Source: DASRSS01 sp035765515
GTDB lineage: Bacteria > Actinomycetota > Actinomycetes > Mycobacteriales > Jatrophihabitantaceae
DNA: 64,000 bases
Direction: 5' to 3'
NCBI GenBank assembly: GCA_035765515.1
Contig: DASTXN010000013.1
Span: 6,397-70,396, forward strand
Below the pieces are notes generated by a model. It was not told the origin of the DNA. It searched no databases and saw only the letters and a list, made by a program, of their open reading frames with translations. The position numbers and the translations under genes were made by a program. Of the stretch, positions 32,527 through 40,847 are shown piece by piece; positions within the stretch are counted from its first letter, which is position 1, and every line of letters starts with the position of its first letter.

Positions 32527-32596
32527 CGGGTGGCGCGGTTTGGGTCCGAGTGGCGCGATATTTCGCGCCACTCGCAGGGCTAACGCGCCACTCGCG
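32527..32596. repeat. Nested-palindrome intergenic element, copy 4
   Basis: The inner arms CGAGTGGCGCGA (32547-32558) and TCGCGCCACTCG (32563-32574) are perfectly paired around TATT. The outer arms are CGGGTGGCGCG (32527-32537, one mismatch) and CGCGCCACTCGCG (32584-32596). It is followed by TGGGCCGTG in tandem. It lies 20 nt beyond the pirin stop and upstream of padR. Confidence 0.88.
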
Positions 32597-32616
32597 TGGG
32601 CCGTGTGGGCCGTGTG

Positions 32617-33588
32617 TCAGACGCCGGTGTGCGGCATCAGGGCGTTCTCGGGGATCACGCCCAGCCGGCCGGCCTGATAGTCCTCGATCGCCTGCTGGAG
32701 CTCCTCGCGGGTGTTCATCACGAACGGCCCGTAATGCGCCACCGGCTCACGGATCGGCTGGCCGCCGAGCAGGTAGAGCTCCAGCGCCGGCTTGTTCGAG
32801 TCCTGCTGGTCGGACGCGCGGAACGTCCAGCGATCGCCCGGTCCGAACACCACGAGTTGCCCGCCGGTGACCGGACGCCCCTCGGTGCCCGCGAAGCCGT
32901 TGCCGGAGAGGACGTACGCGAGCGCGTTGTACTCCGGGTTCCACGGCAGCGACAGCTGGGCGCCGGGCTGTACGGTCGCGTGCGCGACGGTGATCGGCGT
33001 GTGTGTGGACCCGGGGCCGCGATGTCCGTCGATCTCGCCGGCGATGATCCGGATCAGCGCGCCGCCGTCGGTCGAGGCGACCAGCGCGGAGTCCGCGCCC
33101 TCGATCGCCTGGTACCGCGGCGGGCTGAACTTGTCCTTCGCGGGCAGGTTCACCCACAGCTGCAGGCCGTGGAACAGCCCGCCGGACACGACCAGCTCCT
33201 CCGGCGGCGTCTCGATGTGCAGCACGCCCGCGCCCGCGGTCATCCACTGCGTGGCGCCGTTGTTGATCACGCCGCCGCCGCCGTGGCTGTCCTGGTGCTC
33301 GAACGTCCCGTCGATCATGTACGTGACGGTCTCGAAGCCCCGGTGCGGGTGCCAGTTGGTGCCCTTGGGCTCCATCGGCGCGTAGTCGATCTCACCCATC
33401 TGGTCCATGTGCACGAACGGGTCGAGGTCGGCCATCGAGACGCCCGCGAACGCGCGCACCACCGGGAAGCCCTCGCCCTCGAACCCGCGCGGGCCGGTGC
33501 TCACCTGCTTGATCGGACGTTCGGTGTCACCCAGGCCCGCCGCCGGGATGCGCGGCAGGGTCACGGTGTCCGCAGTGATGGCTGGCAT
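32617..33588 (-). CDS. Pirin family protein
   Basis: A bicupin of 323 residues. The N-terminal cupin carries the metal-site set NWHPHRGFETVTYM and FEHQDSHGGG (three His plus a Glu further on). The C-terminal cupin (about 180-290) lacks such a set, as is usual. Bacterial pirins act as metal-dependent dioxygenases (quercetinase-like) or as regulators of central enzymes; which applies here cannot be told. ATG at 33588 is chosen because GGAGG lies 5 nt upstream; a TTG 12 nt further out would overlap that site. Upstream (33604-33617) GTTGTCATGTCAAC is a near-perfect dyad containing TTGACA on the minus strand, a possible MarR-type operator. Confidence 0.9.
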   Translation of the reverse strand: MPAITADTVTLPRIPAAGLGDTERPIKQVSTGPRGFEGEGFPVVRAFAGVSMADLDPFVHMDQMGEIDYAPMEPKGTNWHPHRGFETVTYMIDGTFEHQDSHGGGGVINNGATQWMTAGAGVLHIETPPEELVVSGGLFHGLQLWVNLPAKDKFSPPRYQAIEGADSALVASTDGGALIRIIAGEIDGHRGPGSTHTPITVAHATVQPGAQLSLPWNPEYNALAYVLSGNGFAGTEGRPVTGGQLVVFGPGDRWTFRASDQQDSNKPALELYLLGGQPIREPVAHYGPFVMNTREELQQAIEDYQAGRLGVIPENALMPHTGV

Positions 33589-33756
33589 GCTGGCCTCCAA
33601 GTTGTTGTCATGTCAACTGTAGCAGAGAACGCCGCCCGAGTCCGGTGCATTCCGCGAGTGCTGCACCGTCGCGCAGGGGCCGCAGGTCACCCGCGCGCGG
33701 CGTTAGGGCCGCCGCGATCGCGGGGAGGCCAGTTGCGACGGCGTGGGGAAGGACTC

Positions 33757-34767
33757 ATGGTGAACGAATCAGGACGCAAGGTTGCGGTGGTGACCGGCGG
33801 GACGGCCGGCGTGGGGCGCGCGACGGTGGTGGAGCTGGCGCGATCCGGCTACGACGTGGCCGTGCTCGCCCGCGGGCAGGCCGGGCTGGACGGCGCGGTA
33901 CGCGACGTCGAGGAGCACGGCGGCAGGGGACTCGGCGTGCCCACGGACGTCGCCGACCAGGACGCTGTCGAGGCGGCGGCGGAGCGGGTCGAGCGCGAGC
34001 TCGGCGAGATCGACGTCTGGGTGAACGTCGCGTTCGTCGGCTCGCTCGCGTTCTCCTGGGACACCGACATGGCGGTCTTCCGCCGGATCACCGAGGTGAC
34101 CTACTACGGGCAGGTGCACGGGACGCTGGCCGCGCTCGAGCGCATGCGGCCCCGGAACCGGGGCGTGATCATCAACGTCGGTTCCGCGATGGCCTACCGC
34201 TCGATCCCGCTGCAATCGGCCTACTGCGGCGCCAAGCACGCCGTGAAGGGCTTCAGCGAATCGGTGATGTGCGAGCTGGCGAACGAGAAGAGCAAGGTCC
34301 GGCTGTGCATGGTGCAACTGCCCGGCCTGAACACGCCGCAGTTCACCTGGAACTTCAGCAAGATGGCCAAGCACCCGATGCCGGTGCCGCCGATCTTCCA
34401 GCCCGAGGTGCCCGCCCGGGCGATCGCGTTCCTGGCCGATCACCCGCGGCGCAACATGTGGGTCGGCGTGTCGACGGTGTACACGATCCTTGGCGAGCGG
34501 CTGGCACCCAAGGTGCTGGACTGGTACCTCGGACGCACCGGGGTCTCGTCCCAGCAGACCGACGCCGACGCGCCACGCTACGGCTCGAACCTGCACGAGC
34601 CGCGCGACGCGGCCGCCGACCGCGGCGCGCACGGCCCGTTCGACGGGCAGGCGCACGCGCACGACCCGCAGCTGTTCCTGTCCAAGCACCGTCGTGCGCT
34701 GCTGTCCGGCGGCGCGGCCGCGGTCGGTGGCCTCGCCGTGCTGGGCGAGCGACTCGCCCGGCGCTGA
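33757..34767 (+). CDS. Short-chain dehydrogenase/reductase with a C-terminal extension
   Basis: A 336-residue SDR. Cofactor motif TGGTAGVGRAT (about 13-24). The usual NNAG is replaced by NVAFVGS. The catalytic Ser, Tyr and Lys lie in GSAMAYRSIPLQSAYCGAKHAV. After the core (to about 250) the protein has an extension with WVGVSTVYTILGERLAPKVLDW, a His/Asp-rich linker and a final Ala/Gly-rich hydrophobic segment that may touch the membrane. Similar long SDRs occur next to GH15 and glycan genes in actinobacteria, but substrate is unknown. ATG at 33757 begins the SDR core after five residues, with GGGAAGGA upstream. The GH15 gene starts 13 nt after its stop. Confidence 0.85.
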   Translation: MVNESGRKVAVVTGGTAGVGRATVVELARSGYDVAVLARGQAGLDGAVRDVEEHGGRGLGVPTDVADQDAVEAAAERVERELGEIDVWVNVAFVGSLAFSWDTDMAVFRRITEVTYYGQVHGTLAALERMRPRNRGVIINVGSAMAYRSIPLQSAYCGAKHAVKGFSESVMCELANEKSKVRLCMVQLPGLNTPQFTWNFSKMAKHPMPVPPIFQPEVPARAIAFLADHPRRNMWVGVSTVYTILGERLAPKVLDWYLGRTGVSSQQTDADAPRYGSNLHEPRDAAADRGAHGPFDGQAHAHDPQLFLSKHRRALLSGGAAAVGGLAVLGERLARR

Positions 34768-34780
34768 GGCAGCGGCGGCC

Positions 34781-36598
34781 GTGACGGCAGGGTCCAGCGG
34801 TCCGACAGGTCCGGACCGGGATGACGACGGCTTCGTGCCGATCGGGTCGTACGGGGTGCTCGGCGACGGTCGGACGGTGGCCCTGGTCGCCCGCGACGGC
34901 GCGATCGACTGGTTCCCGACTTCGGCGCTGGACGGGCATCCCACCTTCGCGGCGCTGCTGGATCCCGATCGCGGCGGCTCGATCACCCTCGCGCCCGCGG
35001 TGCCGTTCGAGGTGCAACGGCGCTACGTCGACGGCAGCAACGTCCTGAGCAGCACCTTCCGGACTGCGGAGGGAACGGTCCGGATCACGGACTCGCTCAA
35101 TACCGGGCGCGCGGGACGCCTGCCGTGGACGGAACTGGCGCGTCGGGTCGAGGCGCTGGAGGGCTCGGTGCCTCTGCGCTGGCAGATCAATCCCGGCAGC
35201 GCGCTCGGGCCAGCACATCCGTGGGCGTGGACGCAGGACGACAGCGTGCTGCTCACCGTCGCCGGCCAGCTCCTCGCGGTCCGCAGCGAGGGCATGGGCA
35301 GCACCGTGGTCGACGGCGGAACCGTGCGCGGCGACGTGACCGTCCACGCCGGCGAGCGCGGACTGCTGGCGCTCGTCGCCACCGCGGGCGAGCCGACCTT
35401 CCTGCCCTCCTGTGCCGACATCGACGCGCGGATCGACAGTTCGGCGGCCGACTGGCAGCGCTGGTGTGCCGGCATCGGTTACCGCGGCCGGTGGCAGGAC
35501 GCGGTGCAGCGCAGCGCGCTCGCGCTGAAGCTGCTGGTCCACGCCCCGACCGGCGCGGTGGCCGGCGCCGGCACCACCTCGCTGCCGGAAGCGCTCGGCG
35601 GCGAGCGCAACTTCGACTACCGCTTCGCGTGGGTTCGCGACGCCTCGTTCGCGATCGACGCGTTCGCCGAGCTCGGCCTGCACGAGGAGGTGCACGCCGC
35701 GCTGTCCTGGCTGCTGCGCACCGTCGCAACCACGGCTCCGGACGTGCGGGTGTTCTACCGCCTGGACGGCTCGGTGCCGGACGGCGACATGCAGAAGCTG
35801 CCGGTGCGCGGCTACCGGGACTCGCGTCCGGCGGTCGCGGGCAACAGCGCCGAGACCCAGACCCAGCTGGGCTGCCTCGGCGATCTGCTCGAGGCGGTGT
35901 CCCGCTTCGTGCGCCACGGCGCGGTCCTGGACCGGCGAACGGCCCGCCTGGTGACCCAATTGGCCGAGCGCACCTGCGACATCTGGTCCGAGCCGGACGC
36001 CGGGATCTGGGAACTCGGTGACACCGAGCACTACACGATCTCGAAGATCAGCTGCGCGGTCGCGCTGGACCGGGCCGCCCGGCTGGCCGAGGCTGGGCAG
36101 GTTCCGGACGCGCACGTCGAGCGGTGGCGCCACGAGCAGGCCCGCATCCGCGAGTGGGTGGACGAGAACTGCTGGTCCGAGCAGAAGCGGTCCTACACGT
36201 TCTATGCCGGTACCGACGAGTTGGACGCCAGCGTGCTGCTCGCCAGCCGGAGCGGCTATGCGGCCCCGGACGACACCAGATTCCACGACACCGTCGACGC
36301 GATCGGCCGGGAGCTCGCCGAGGGGCCACTGCTCTACCGGTACACGTCGGCCCGCGGCCAGGAGGCCTGCTTCCTGGCATGTTCGTTCTGGCGCGTGCGC
36401 GCCCTCACCCACATCGGCCGCCGCGCGGAGGCGGCCGAACTGATGGACGAACTCGTCTCGCTCGCCACCGACCTGGGGCTGTACTCGGAGGAGATGACAG
36501 CCGACTCCCGGCAGCTGCGGGGCAATCTGCCGCAGGCGCTGAGCCACCTGTCGCTGATCACCGCAGCGACGGGGCTGGCCGAGAGTCCGGAGGGCTAA
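34781..36598 (+). CDS. GH15 family glucoamylase/trehalase-like hydrolase
   Basis: A 605-residue (alpha/alpha)6-barrel glycoside hydrolase. The N-terminal beta-rich domain starts PIGSYGVLGDGRTVALVARD. The barrel includes GGERNFDYRFAWVRDASFAI, the acid-region motif EPDAGIWELGD and a late Glu in SARGQEACFLACSFW. In actinobacteria GH15 proteins include glucoamylases and the mycobacterial trehalase. With the GlgE/TreS locus starting within 1 kb, trehalose or alpha-glucan hydrolysis is likely. It has no signal peptide, so it is cytosolic. GTG at 34781 follows the SDR stop by 13 nt. Three copies of GGCTAAGG surround and follow its stop codon (36593-36629). Confidence 0.87.
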   Translation: MTAGSSGPTGPDRDDDGFVPIGSYGVLGDGRTVALVARDGAIDWFPTSALDGHPTFAALLDPDRGGSITLAPAVPFEVQRRYVDGSNVLSSTFRTAEGTVRITDSLNTGRAGRLPWTELARRVEALEGSVPLRWQINPGSALGPAHPWAWTQDDSVLLTVAGQLLAVRSEGMGSTVVDGGTVRGDVTVHAGERGLLALVATAGEPTFLPSCADIDARIDSSAADWQRWCAGIGYRGRWQDAVQRSALALKLLVHAPTGAVAGAGTTSLPEALGGERNFDYRFAWVRDASFAIDAFAELGLHEEVHAALSWLLRTVATTAPDVRVFYRLDGSVPDGDMQKLPVRGYRDSRPAVAGNSAETQTQLGCLGDLLEAVSRFVRHGAVLDRRTARLVTQLAERTCDIWSEPDAGIWELGDTEHYTISKISCAVALDRAARLAEAGQVPDAHVERWRHEQARIREWVDENCWSEQKRSYTFYAGTDELDASVLLASRSGYAAPDDTRFHDTVDAIGRELAEGPLLYRYTSARGQEACFLACSFWRVRALTHIGRRAEAAELMDELVSLATDLGLYSEEMTADSRQLRGNLPQALSHLSLITAATGLAESPEG

Positions 36599-36741
36599 GG
36601 CCCGGCATCCGGGCTAAGGGCGGCTAAGGCTCGCTGAGGTCCTCGCCGCGCTCACGCATGCGGCGAACTACCGATGCCCCGAGCGGACCCTTAGCCGAAC
36701 AGTGAGTGCATCGACACCTGACTTCGTCCGAGGAGGACGCG

Positions 36742-36915
36742 ATGCACCCGATCATCTCCGCCGCGATCGCCGAGCAACGCCACGCCGACCTACTGCGTTC
36801 GGCAGCGCGCGATCGGCAGCGGCGCGAAGTGCCCCGGCCGGGTTCCGAGGAGCAGCGGCGGGGACGCATACCGGCCGCCGCACTCCTGTTGCGCGGCTGG
36901 TTGGTCCGCGGCTGA
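36742..36915 (+). CDS. Small conserved basic protein
   Basis: A 57-residue peptide beginning MHPIISAAIAEQRHADLLR, with an Arg-rich middle and a hydrophobic end (IPAAALLLRGWLVRG). The start is set by GAGGAGG 6 nt upstream of ATG at 36742. Short proteins with this start pattern are common in actinobacteria and have no known function. Upstream, GGCTAAGGG (36612-36620) and CCCTTAGCC (36688-36696) form a spaced inverted repeat in the 143-bp gap. The start and reading frame are well supported by the ribosome site; the function is not. Confidence 0.65.
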   Translation: MHPIISAAIAEQRHADLLRSAARDRQRREVPRPGSEEQRRGRIPAAALLLRGWLVRG

Positions 36916-36932
36916 CCCCGTGCCGGGCGGCG

Positions 36933-37196
36933 TCAGAACGCGCCGTTGGCCTTGGCGCGCGAGCCGAGGAAACCGACGTAGCCGAGCAGGCCCAGCACGC
37001 CGACCTTGCGCAGCTTCGGAACGGCCAGGGCGGCACCGATCGCCAGCTCGGTCGCGCCGTTGCGCTTCACCCAGGCCTGCGTGTCGTCCGGGAAGGCCGC
37101 CTTGCTGATTCCCTCGAACGCCTCTGGCTTGACCAGGTGCGCGGCGCCGGTCGCGGCGACGAGCAGGCCGACCTTGCGGAGCGAGAACAGTGCCAT
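36933..37196 (-). CDS. Small hydrophobic protein of unknown function
   Basis: An 87-residue protein with two hydrophobic stretches, KVGLLVAATGAAHLVKPEAF near the start and VGVLGLLGYVGFLGSRAKA at the end, separated by a polar part with QAWVKRNGATELAIGAALA. It resembles short DoxX-like or DUF-type membrane proteins of actinobacteria, but I cannot name the family with certainty. GAAGGG precedes ATG at 37196. It ends just after the convergent 57-residue gene and lies upstream of no gene on its own strand for 20 bp, so it is probably transcribed alone. Confidence 0.7.
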   Translation of the reverse strand: MALFSLRKVGLLVAATGAAHLVKPEAFEGISKAAFPDDTQAWVKRNGATELAIGAALAVPKLRKVGVLGLLGYVGFLGSRAKANGAF

Positions 37197-37254
37197 GACG
37201 GATCCCTTCGACGAACGACCGGTGTCGTAGAACCTAGCTGACCCGTGCCGGCCC

Positions 37255-39456
37255 TCAGCGCGGGCCGGCGTAGCGCAGCCAGAGGGCGCCGAGCGGCGGG
37301 ACGCGCAGGGTGGTCGACGCGGGCAGGCCGTGCCACGGCTCGTCGACCGCCGTCACCCCGCCGAAGTTGCCGACGCCCGAACCGAAGTACTGATCGGCAT
37401 CGGTGTTGATCACTTCGTCCCAGCGTCCGGCGAACGGTAGGCCGAGGCGGTAGTTCTCGTGCGGGACGGACGAGAAGTTCGCGACGCACGCGATCGTGGA
37501 TTCCCCTCCCCCGCCGGCTACGCCCTCACTGGCGGGGGTACCCCCATTGACCCCGTACCTCACGAACGAATACACGTTGCCGGACGCATCGTTCGCGTCG
37601 ATCCAGCGGAACCCCTCGGGCGAGGTGTCCTGCGACCACAGCGCGTCGCTCTCGCGGTAGGTGCGGTTCAGGTCCGCGATGAGCCGGGCGACGCCGCGGT
37701 GGTCGGGGGAGTCGAGCAGCCACCAGTCCAGCGAGCGCGCCTCCGACCACTCAGCACCCTGCGCGAACTCCTGCCCCATGAACAGCAACTGCTTGCCGGG
37801 ATGCGCCCACATGTACGCGTACAGCGTGCGCAGCGTCGCCATCTGCTGCCAGCGGTCACCGGGAATCTTGTTCAGCAACGAACCCTTGCCGTGCACCACC
37901 TCGTCGTGCGACAGCGGCATGACGAAGTTCTCCGTGTAGGCGTACATCATCGAGAACGTCAGCTCGTTGTGGTGGTACTGACGGTGGATCGGCTGGTGCG
38001 CGATGTAGCTGAGCGTGTCGTGCATCCAGCCCATGTCCCACTTGAACCCGAACCCGAGACCGCCCAGGTGGGTCGGACGCGTCACGCCGGGCCACGAGGT
38101 CGACTCCTCGGCGATCGTCACCACACCCGGCACCCGCTTGTAGACCGTCGCGTTCATCTCCTGCAGGAACGCGACCGCCTCCAGGTTCTCGCGGCCGCCG
38201 TACTTGTTGGGCAGCCAGCCGCCCTCTGGACGCGAGTAGTCCAGGTACAGCATGGACGCCACCGCGTCGACCCGCAGCCCGTCTATGTGGAACTCCTCAA
38301 GCCAGAACAGCGCGTTGGCGACGAGGAAGTTGCGCACCTCGCTGCGGCCGAAGTCGAAGACGTAGGTGCCCCAGTCCAGCTGCTCGCCCCGGCGGGGGTC
38401 GGCGTGCTCGTACAGGGGTGTGCCGTCGAAACGTGCCAGCGCCCACTCGTCCTTCGGGAAGTGGGCGGGCACCCAGTCGACGATCACGCCGATGCCGGCG
38501 CGGTGCAGCGCGTCGACCAGGTGGCGGAACTCGTCCGGGCTGCCGAAGCGCGCGGACGGCGCGTAGTAGGACGACACCTGATAGCCCCACGAGCCGCCGA
38601 ACGGGTGCTCGGCGACGGGCAGGAACTCGACGTGCGTGAACCCGGACTCCAGGACGTGCGCGACGAGTTGCTCGGCGAGCTCGCGATAGGACAGGCCCAG
38701 CCGCCACGAGCCGAGGTGCACTTCGTAGATCGACATCGGCGCGGCGTGCCACGCGGTCTTCGCGCGCCGGTCCAGCCAGTCGCCGTCGCCCCACTCGTAG
38801 CGCGTGGTGTGCACGACGGACGCGGTCGCGGGCGGCACCTCGGTCGCGAACGCCATCGGGTCCGCCTTCTCGCGCCACTGCCCGTCCGCACCGAGGATGC
38901 GGAACTTGTACCGCGCGCCGTCCTCGACGCCGGGCACGAACAGTTCCCAGACGCCGGACGATCCCAGTGAACGCATCGGCAGCGCGCGCCCGGACCAGTG
39001 GTCGAAGTCGCCGACCAGCCGCACACCACGGGCGTTCGGCGCCCACACCGCGAACGAGGTGCCGCTGACGGGACCGCCCGGCGTGTCGTAGCTGCGCCGG
39101 TGCGCGCCGAGCACGTGCCACAGGTTCTCGTGCCGGCCCTCCCCGATCAGGTGCAGGTCGACCTCGCCGAGCGTGGGCAGCCAGCGGTACGGGTCGTCGA
39201 CCAGGTAGGTGCCGGAGCCGTAGCTGACCTCGAGCCGGTAGTCGCCGACCTCGCCGTCCACGACAGCCTCGAACAGGCCACCGTCGCGCAGCAGCTTCAT
39301 CGGCGTGCGGGTGTGACCGTGCAGCACGTCGACGGCGGTGGCGTCCGGGCGCAGTGTGCGCACGACGGATTTGCCCCTGCCGCCCGGGTGCCGGCCGAGA
39401 ATCGAGTGCGGGTCGTGGTGCGCGCCGGACATGAACTGGTCCAGGTCGACGGTCAC
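37255..39456 (-). CDS. glgB: 1,4-alpha-glucan branching enzyme
   Basis: Introduces alpha-1,6 branches into the maltosyl chains built by GlgE. A 733-residue GH13 protein: N-terminal branching domain with DPHSILGRHPGGRG, a CBM48 module, the catalytic barrel with nucleophile Asp in GLRVDAVASMLYLDYSR, acid Glu in VTIAEESTSWPG, and LSHDEVVHGKGS, then the C-terminal beta domain. At about 637-652 it has an insert (GGTPASEGVAGGGGE) between two beta strands, encoded by the repeat element also present in meaB. GTG at 39456 overlaps the TGA of mak (GTGA), and the frame before it is not family-like. It is the last gene of the glgE-treS-mak-glgB group. Confidence 0.95.
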   Translation of the reverse strand: MTVDLDQFMSGAHHDPHSILGRHPGGRGKSVVRTLRPDATAVDVLHGHTRTPMKLLRDGGLFEAVVDGEVGDYRLEVSYGSGTYLVDDPYRWLPTLGEVDLHLIGEGRHENLWHVLGAHRRSYDTPGGPVSGTSFAVWAPNARGVRLVGDFDHWSGRALPMRSLGSSGVWELFVPGVEDGARYKFRILGADGQWREKADPMAFATEVPPATASVVHTTRYEWGDGDWLDRRAKTAWHAAPMSIYEVHLGSWRLGLSYRELAEQLVAHVLESGFTHVEFLPVAEHPFGGSWGYQVSSYYAPSARFGSPDEFRHLVDALHRAGIGVIVDWVPAHFPKDEWALARFDGTPLYEHADPRRGEQLDWGTYVFDFGRSEVRNFLVANALFWLEEFHIDGLRVDAVASMLYLDYSRPEGGWLPNKYGGRENLEAVAFLQEMNATVYKRVPGVVTIAEESTSWPGVTRPTHLGGLGFGFKWDMGWMHDTLSYIAHQPIHRQYHHNELTFSMMYAYTENFVMPLSHDEVVHGKGSLLNKIPGDRWQQMATLRTLYAYMWAHPGKQLLFMGQEFAQGAEWSEARSLDWWLLDSPDHRGVARLIADLNRTYRESDALWSQDTSPEGFRWIDANDASGNVYSFVRYGVNGGTPASEGVAGGGGESTIACVANFSSVPHENYRLGLPFAGRWDEVINTDADQYFGSGVGNFGGVTAVDEPWHGLPASTTLRVPPLGALWLRYAGPR
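37507..37546 (-). repeat. In-frame GGGGGTACCCCC-type element inside glgB
   Basis: A 40-bp element on the coding strand. Its 19-bp start (37546-37528) and 15-bp end (37521-37507) are identical to those of the meaB element at 12537-12597, with the same direction and frame. It encodes GGTPASEGVAGGGG. It falls in a surface loop of the C-terminal beta domain of GlgB, a site that would tolerate insertion. Confidence 0.85.
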
Positions 39457-40847
39457 GATGCGGCCACCTCCGCGAGCCGGGTCAGGGAAGCGAGTGGGAT
39501 CGGCAGCCACGACGGACGGTGCCGCGCCTCGTACACCGCCTCGTAGACGGCCTTGTCCGCCTCGAACGCACGCAGTGCCACGCCCTGGTCGCGCGGATCG
39601 TGTCCGGCCGCGTCGCCGTAGCCGACGCAGAACGCCTCCCGGTTGCGCTCGGCCCACTCGTCCGCGCGGTACGCGAGCTGCGGGACGTAGCCGGTCTCGA
39701 TCAGCCGGTGGTGCCCGGCGTACTCGAACGAACGCAGCATGCCGGCGACGTCACGCAGGGCCGAGTCGGGCCGGCGGCGCGCGGCGAGGTCGGCCATCGG
39801 CTCGCCCTCGAAGTCGATGATCACCCAGCGGTGCACGGTGCGCAGTGCCTGGCCCAGGTGCAGGTCACCGTGGATGCGCTGCACCGGCAGCTCGCCGCCG
39901 AGCGCGCCGAACGAGTCGAACAGGTCGTGCAGCCCCGACGCGACCGGCGCGAGCTGCGGCACGATCGCGACCGCGTGGTCGAGCCGGCCGTGCATGGCGT
40001 CCGCGCGCTCGGCGAGCTCCTGCGCGCCGGCGACACCGGTGCCGAACGCGGCCGCCAGGTCCGCGTGGACCTCGGCCACCGCGGCACCGAGCCGCTGCGC
40101 CTCGCCCGCAAAGTCGCCGCCGGCCTCTTCGGCGTGCAGGTCCGCCTCGGCCATCAGGTCGCGGACGCTGGTCTTGGCCAGCTCCCAACCGTCCGTAGCG
40201 GTGGTCATGAACTCCTGCAGCATCGCCAGGGCGTACGTCTCGCCGTCGAGCTCTGCTGCGATCGAGCCGAGCAACCGCGGCACATGCCTGGCGCCGCGCT
40301 CGCTCAGCGCTGCGTGGATCTCGATGTCCGGGTTGATGCCCGGCTGCAGCCGGCGGAAGACCTTCAGGATCGCCAAGTCGGAGTACATCAGGGAGGTGTT
40401 GGACTGCTCGGCCGTGAGCACCAGGCTGGGTTGATCGACCGGGATCTCGGACGGCTCCGCCGAGCGCGTGAAGGTCAGCGGACCGAGCCGCGCCTCGTCC
40501 CGGATACCGGCCAGCCAGCCGCGGGTCACGTCCTTGTCGTGCAGCGCGTCGTAGACCCAGTGCATCCGTTCGCCGTCGTCGAACGAGCCGAGCAGCACGT
40601 GCTCCAGGCCCTCCTCGGCGCTGTCGCGGATGACGAGCGGCAGCTGGTACAGCTCGCTGGTCCCGTCGTCGTAACTGACGCGTGCGGTCCAGATCGCGAC
40701 ATCCGGTGTCGAGGGACCGCCCGCCGCCTGGATGTCGGCGAGCGCGGCGACCTCGACGGTCAGTTCCCGGCCCTTGCCGGCGAACCAGCGCTGTGTCGGC
40801 AGCCAGCTCGCGACGAGCGGCCGGAGTTGCTCGGCGGACGCAGTCAC
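39453..40847 (-). CDS. mak: Maltokinase
   Basis: Phosphorylates maltose to maltose-1-phosphate, the donor used by GlgE. A protein of 464 residues with an N-terminal cap (LVASWLPTQRWFAGKGRE) and an aminoglycoside-phosphotransferase-like kinase core. Catalytic motif HGDLHLGQ with the metal-site IIDFEGEPMADL; the nucleotide-binding lobe contains SNTSLMYSDLAILKVFRRL. The start GTG at 40847 overlaps the treS stop (GTGA), and the mak stop overlaps the glgB start in the same way, so treS-mak-glgB are translationally coupled. In many actinobacteria TreS and Mak form a complex or a fusion; here they are separate. Confidence 0.94.
   Translation of the reverse strand: MTASAEQLRPLVASWLPTQRWFAGKGRELTVEVAALADIQAAGGPSTPDVAIWTARVSYDDGTSELYQLPLVIRDSAEEGLEHVLLGSFDDGERMHWVYDALHDKDVTRGWLAGIRDEARLGPLTFTRSAEPSEIPVDQPSLVLTAEQSNTSLMYSDLAILKVFRRLQPGINPDIEIHAALSERGARHVPRLLGSIAAELDGETYALAMLQEFMTTATDGWELAKTSVRDLMAEADLHAEEAGGDFAGEAQRLGAAVAEVHADLAAAFGTGVAGAQELAERADAMHGRLDHAVAIVPQLAPVASGLHDLFDSFGALGGELPVQRIHGDLHLGQALRTVHRWVIIDFEGEPMADLAARRRPDSALRDVAGMLRSFEYAGHHRLIETGYVPQLAYRADEWAERNREAFCVGYGDAAGHDPRDQGVALRAFEADKAVYEAVYEARHRPSWLPIPLASLTRLAEVAAS

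Noticed and set aside
33601..33617. TTGACA on the minus strand upstream of pirin as a sigma-70 -35 box
   Set aside because: A -10 box at proper spacing would fall on the ribosome site, so I mention the dyad only as a possible operator.
36933..37196. Firm DoxX annotation for the small hydrophobic protein
   Set aside because: Only two hydrophobic segments and no DoxX motif that I can point to; left as unknown.
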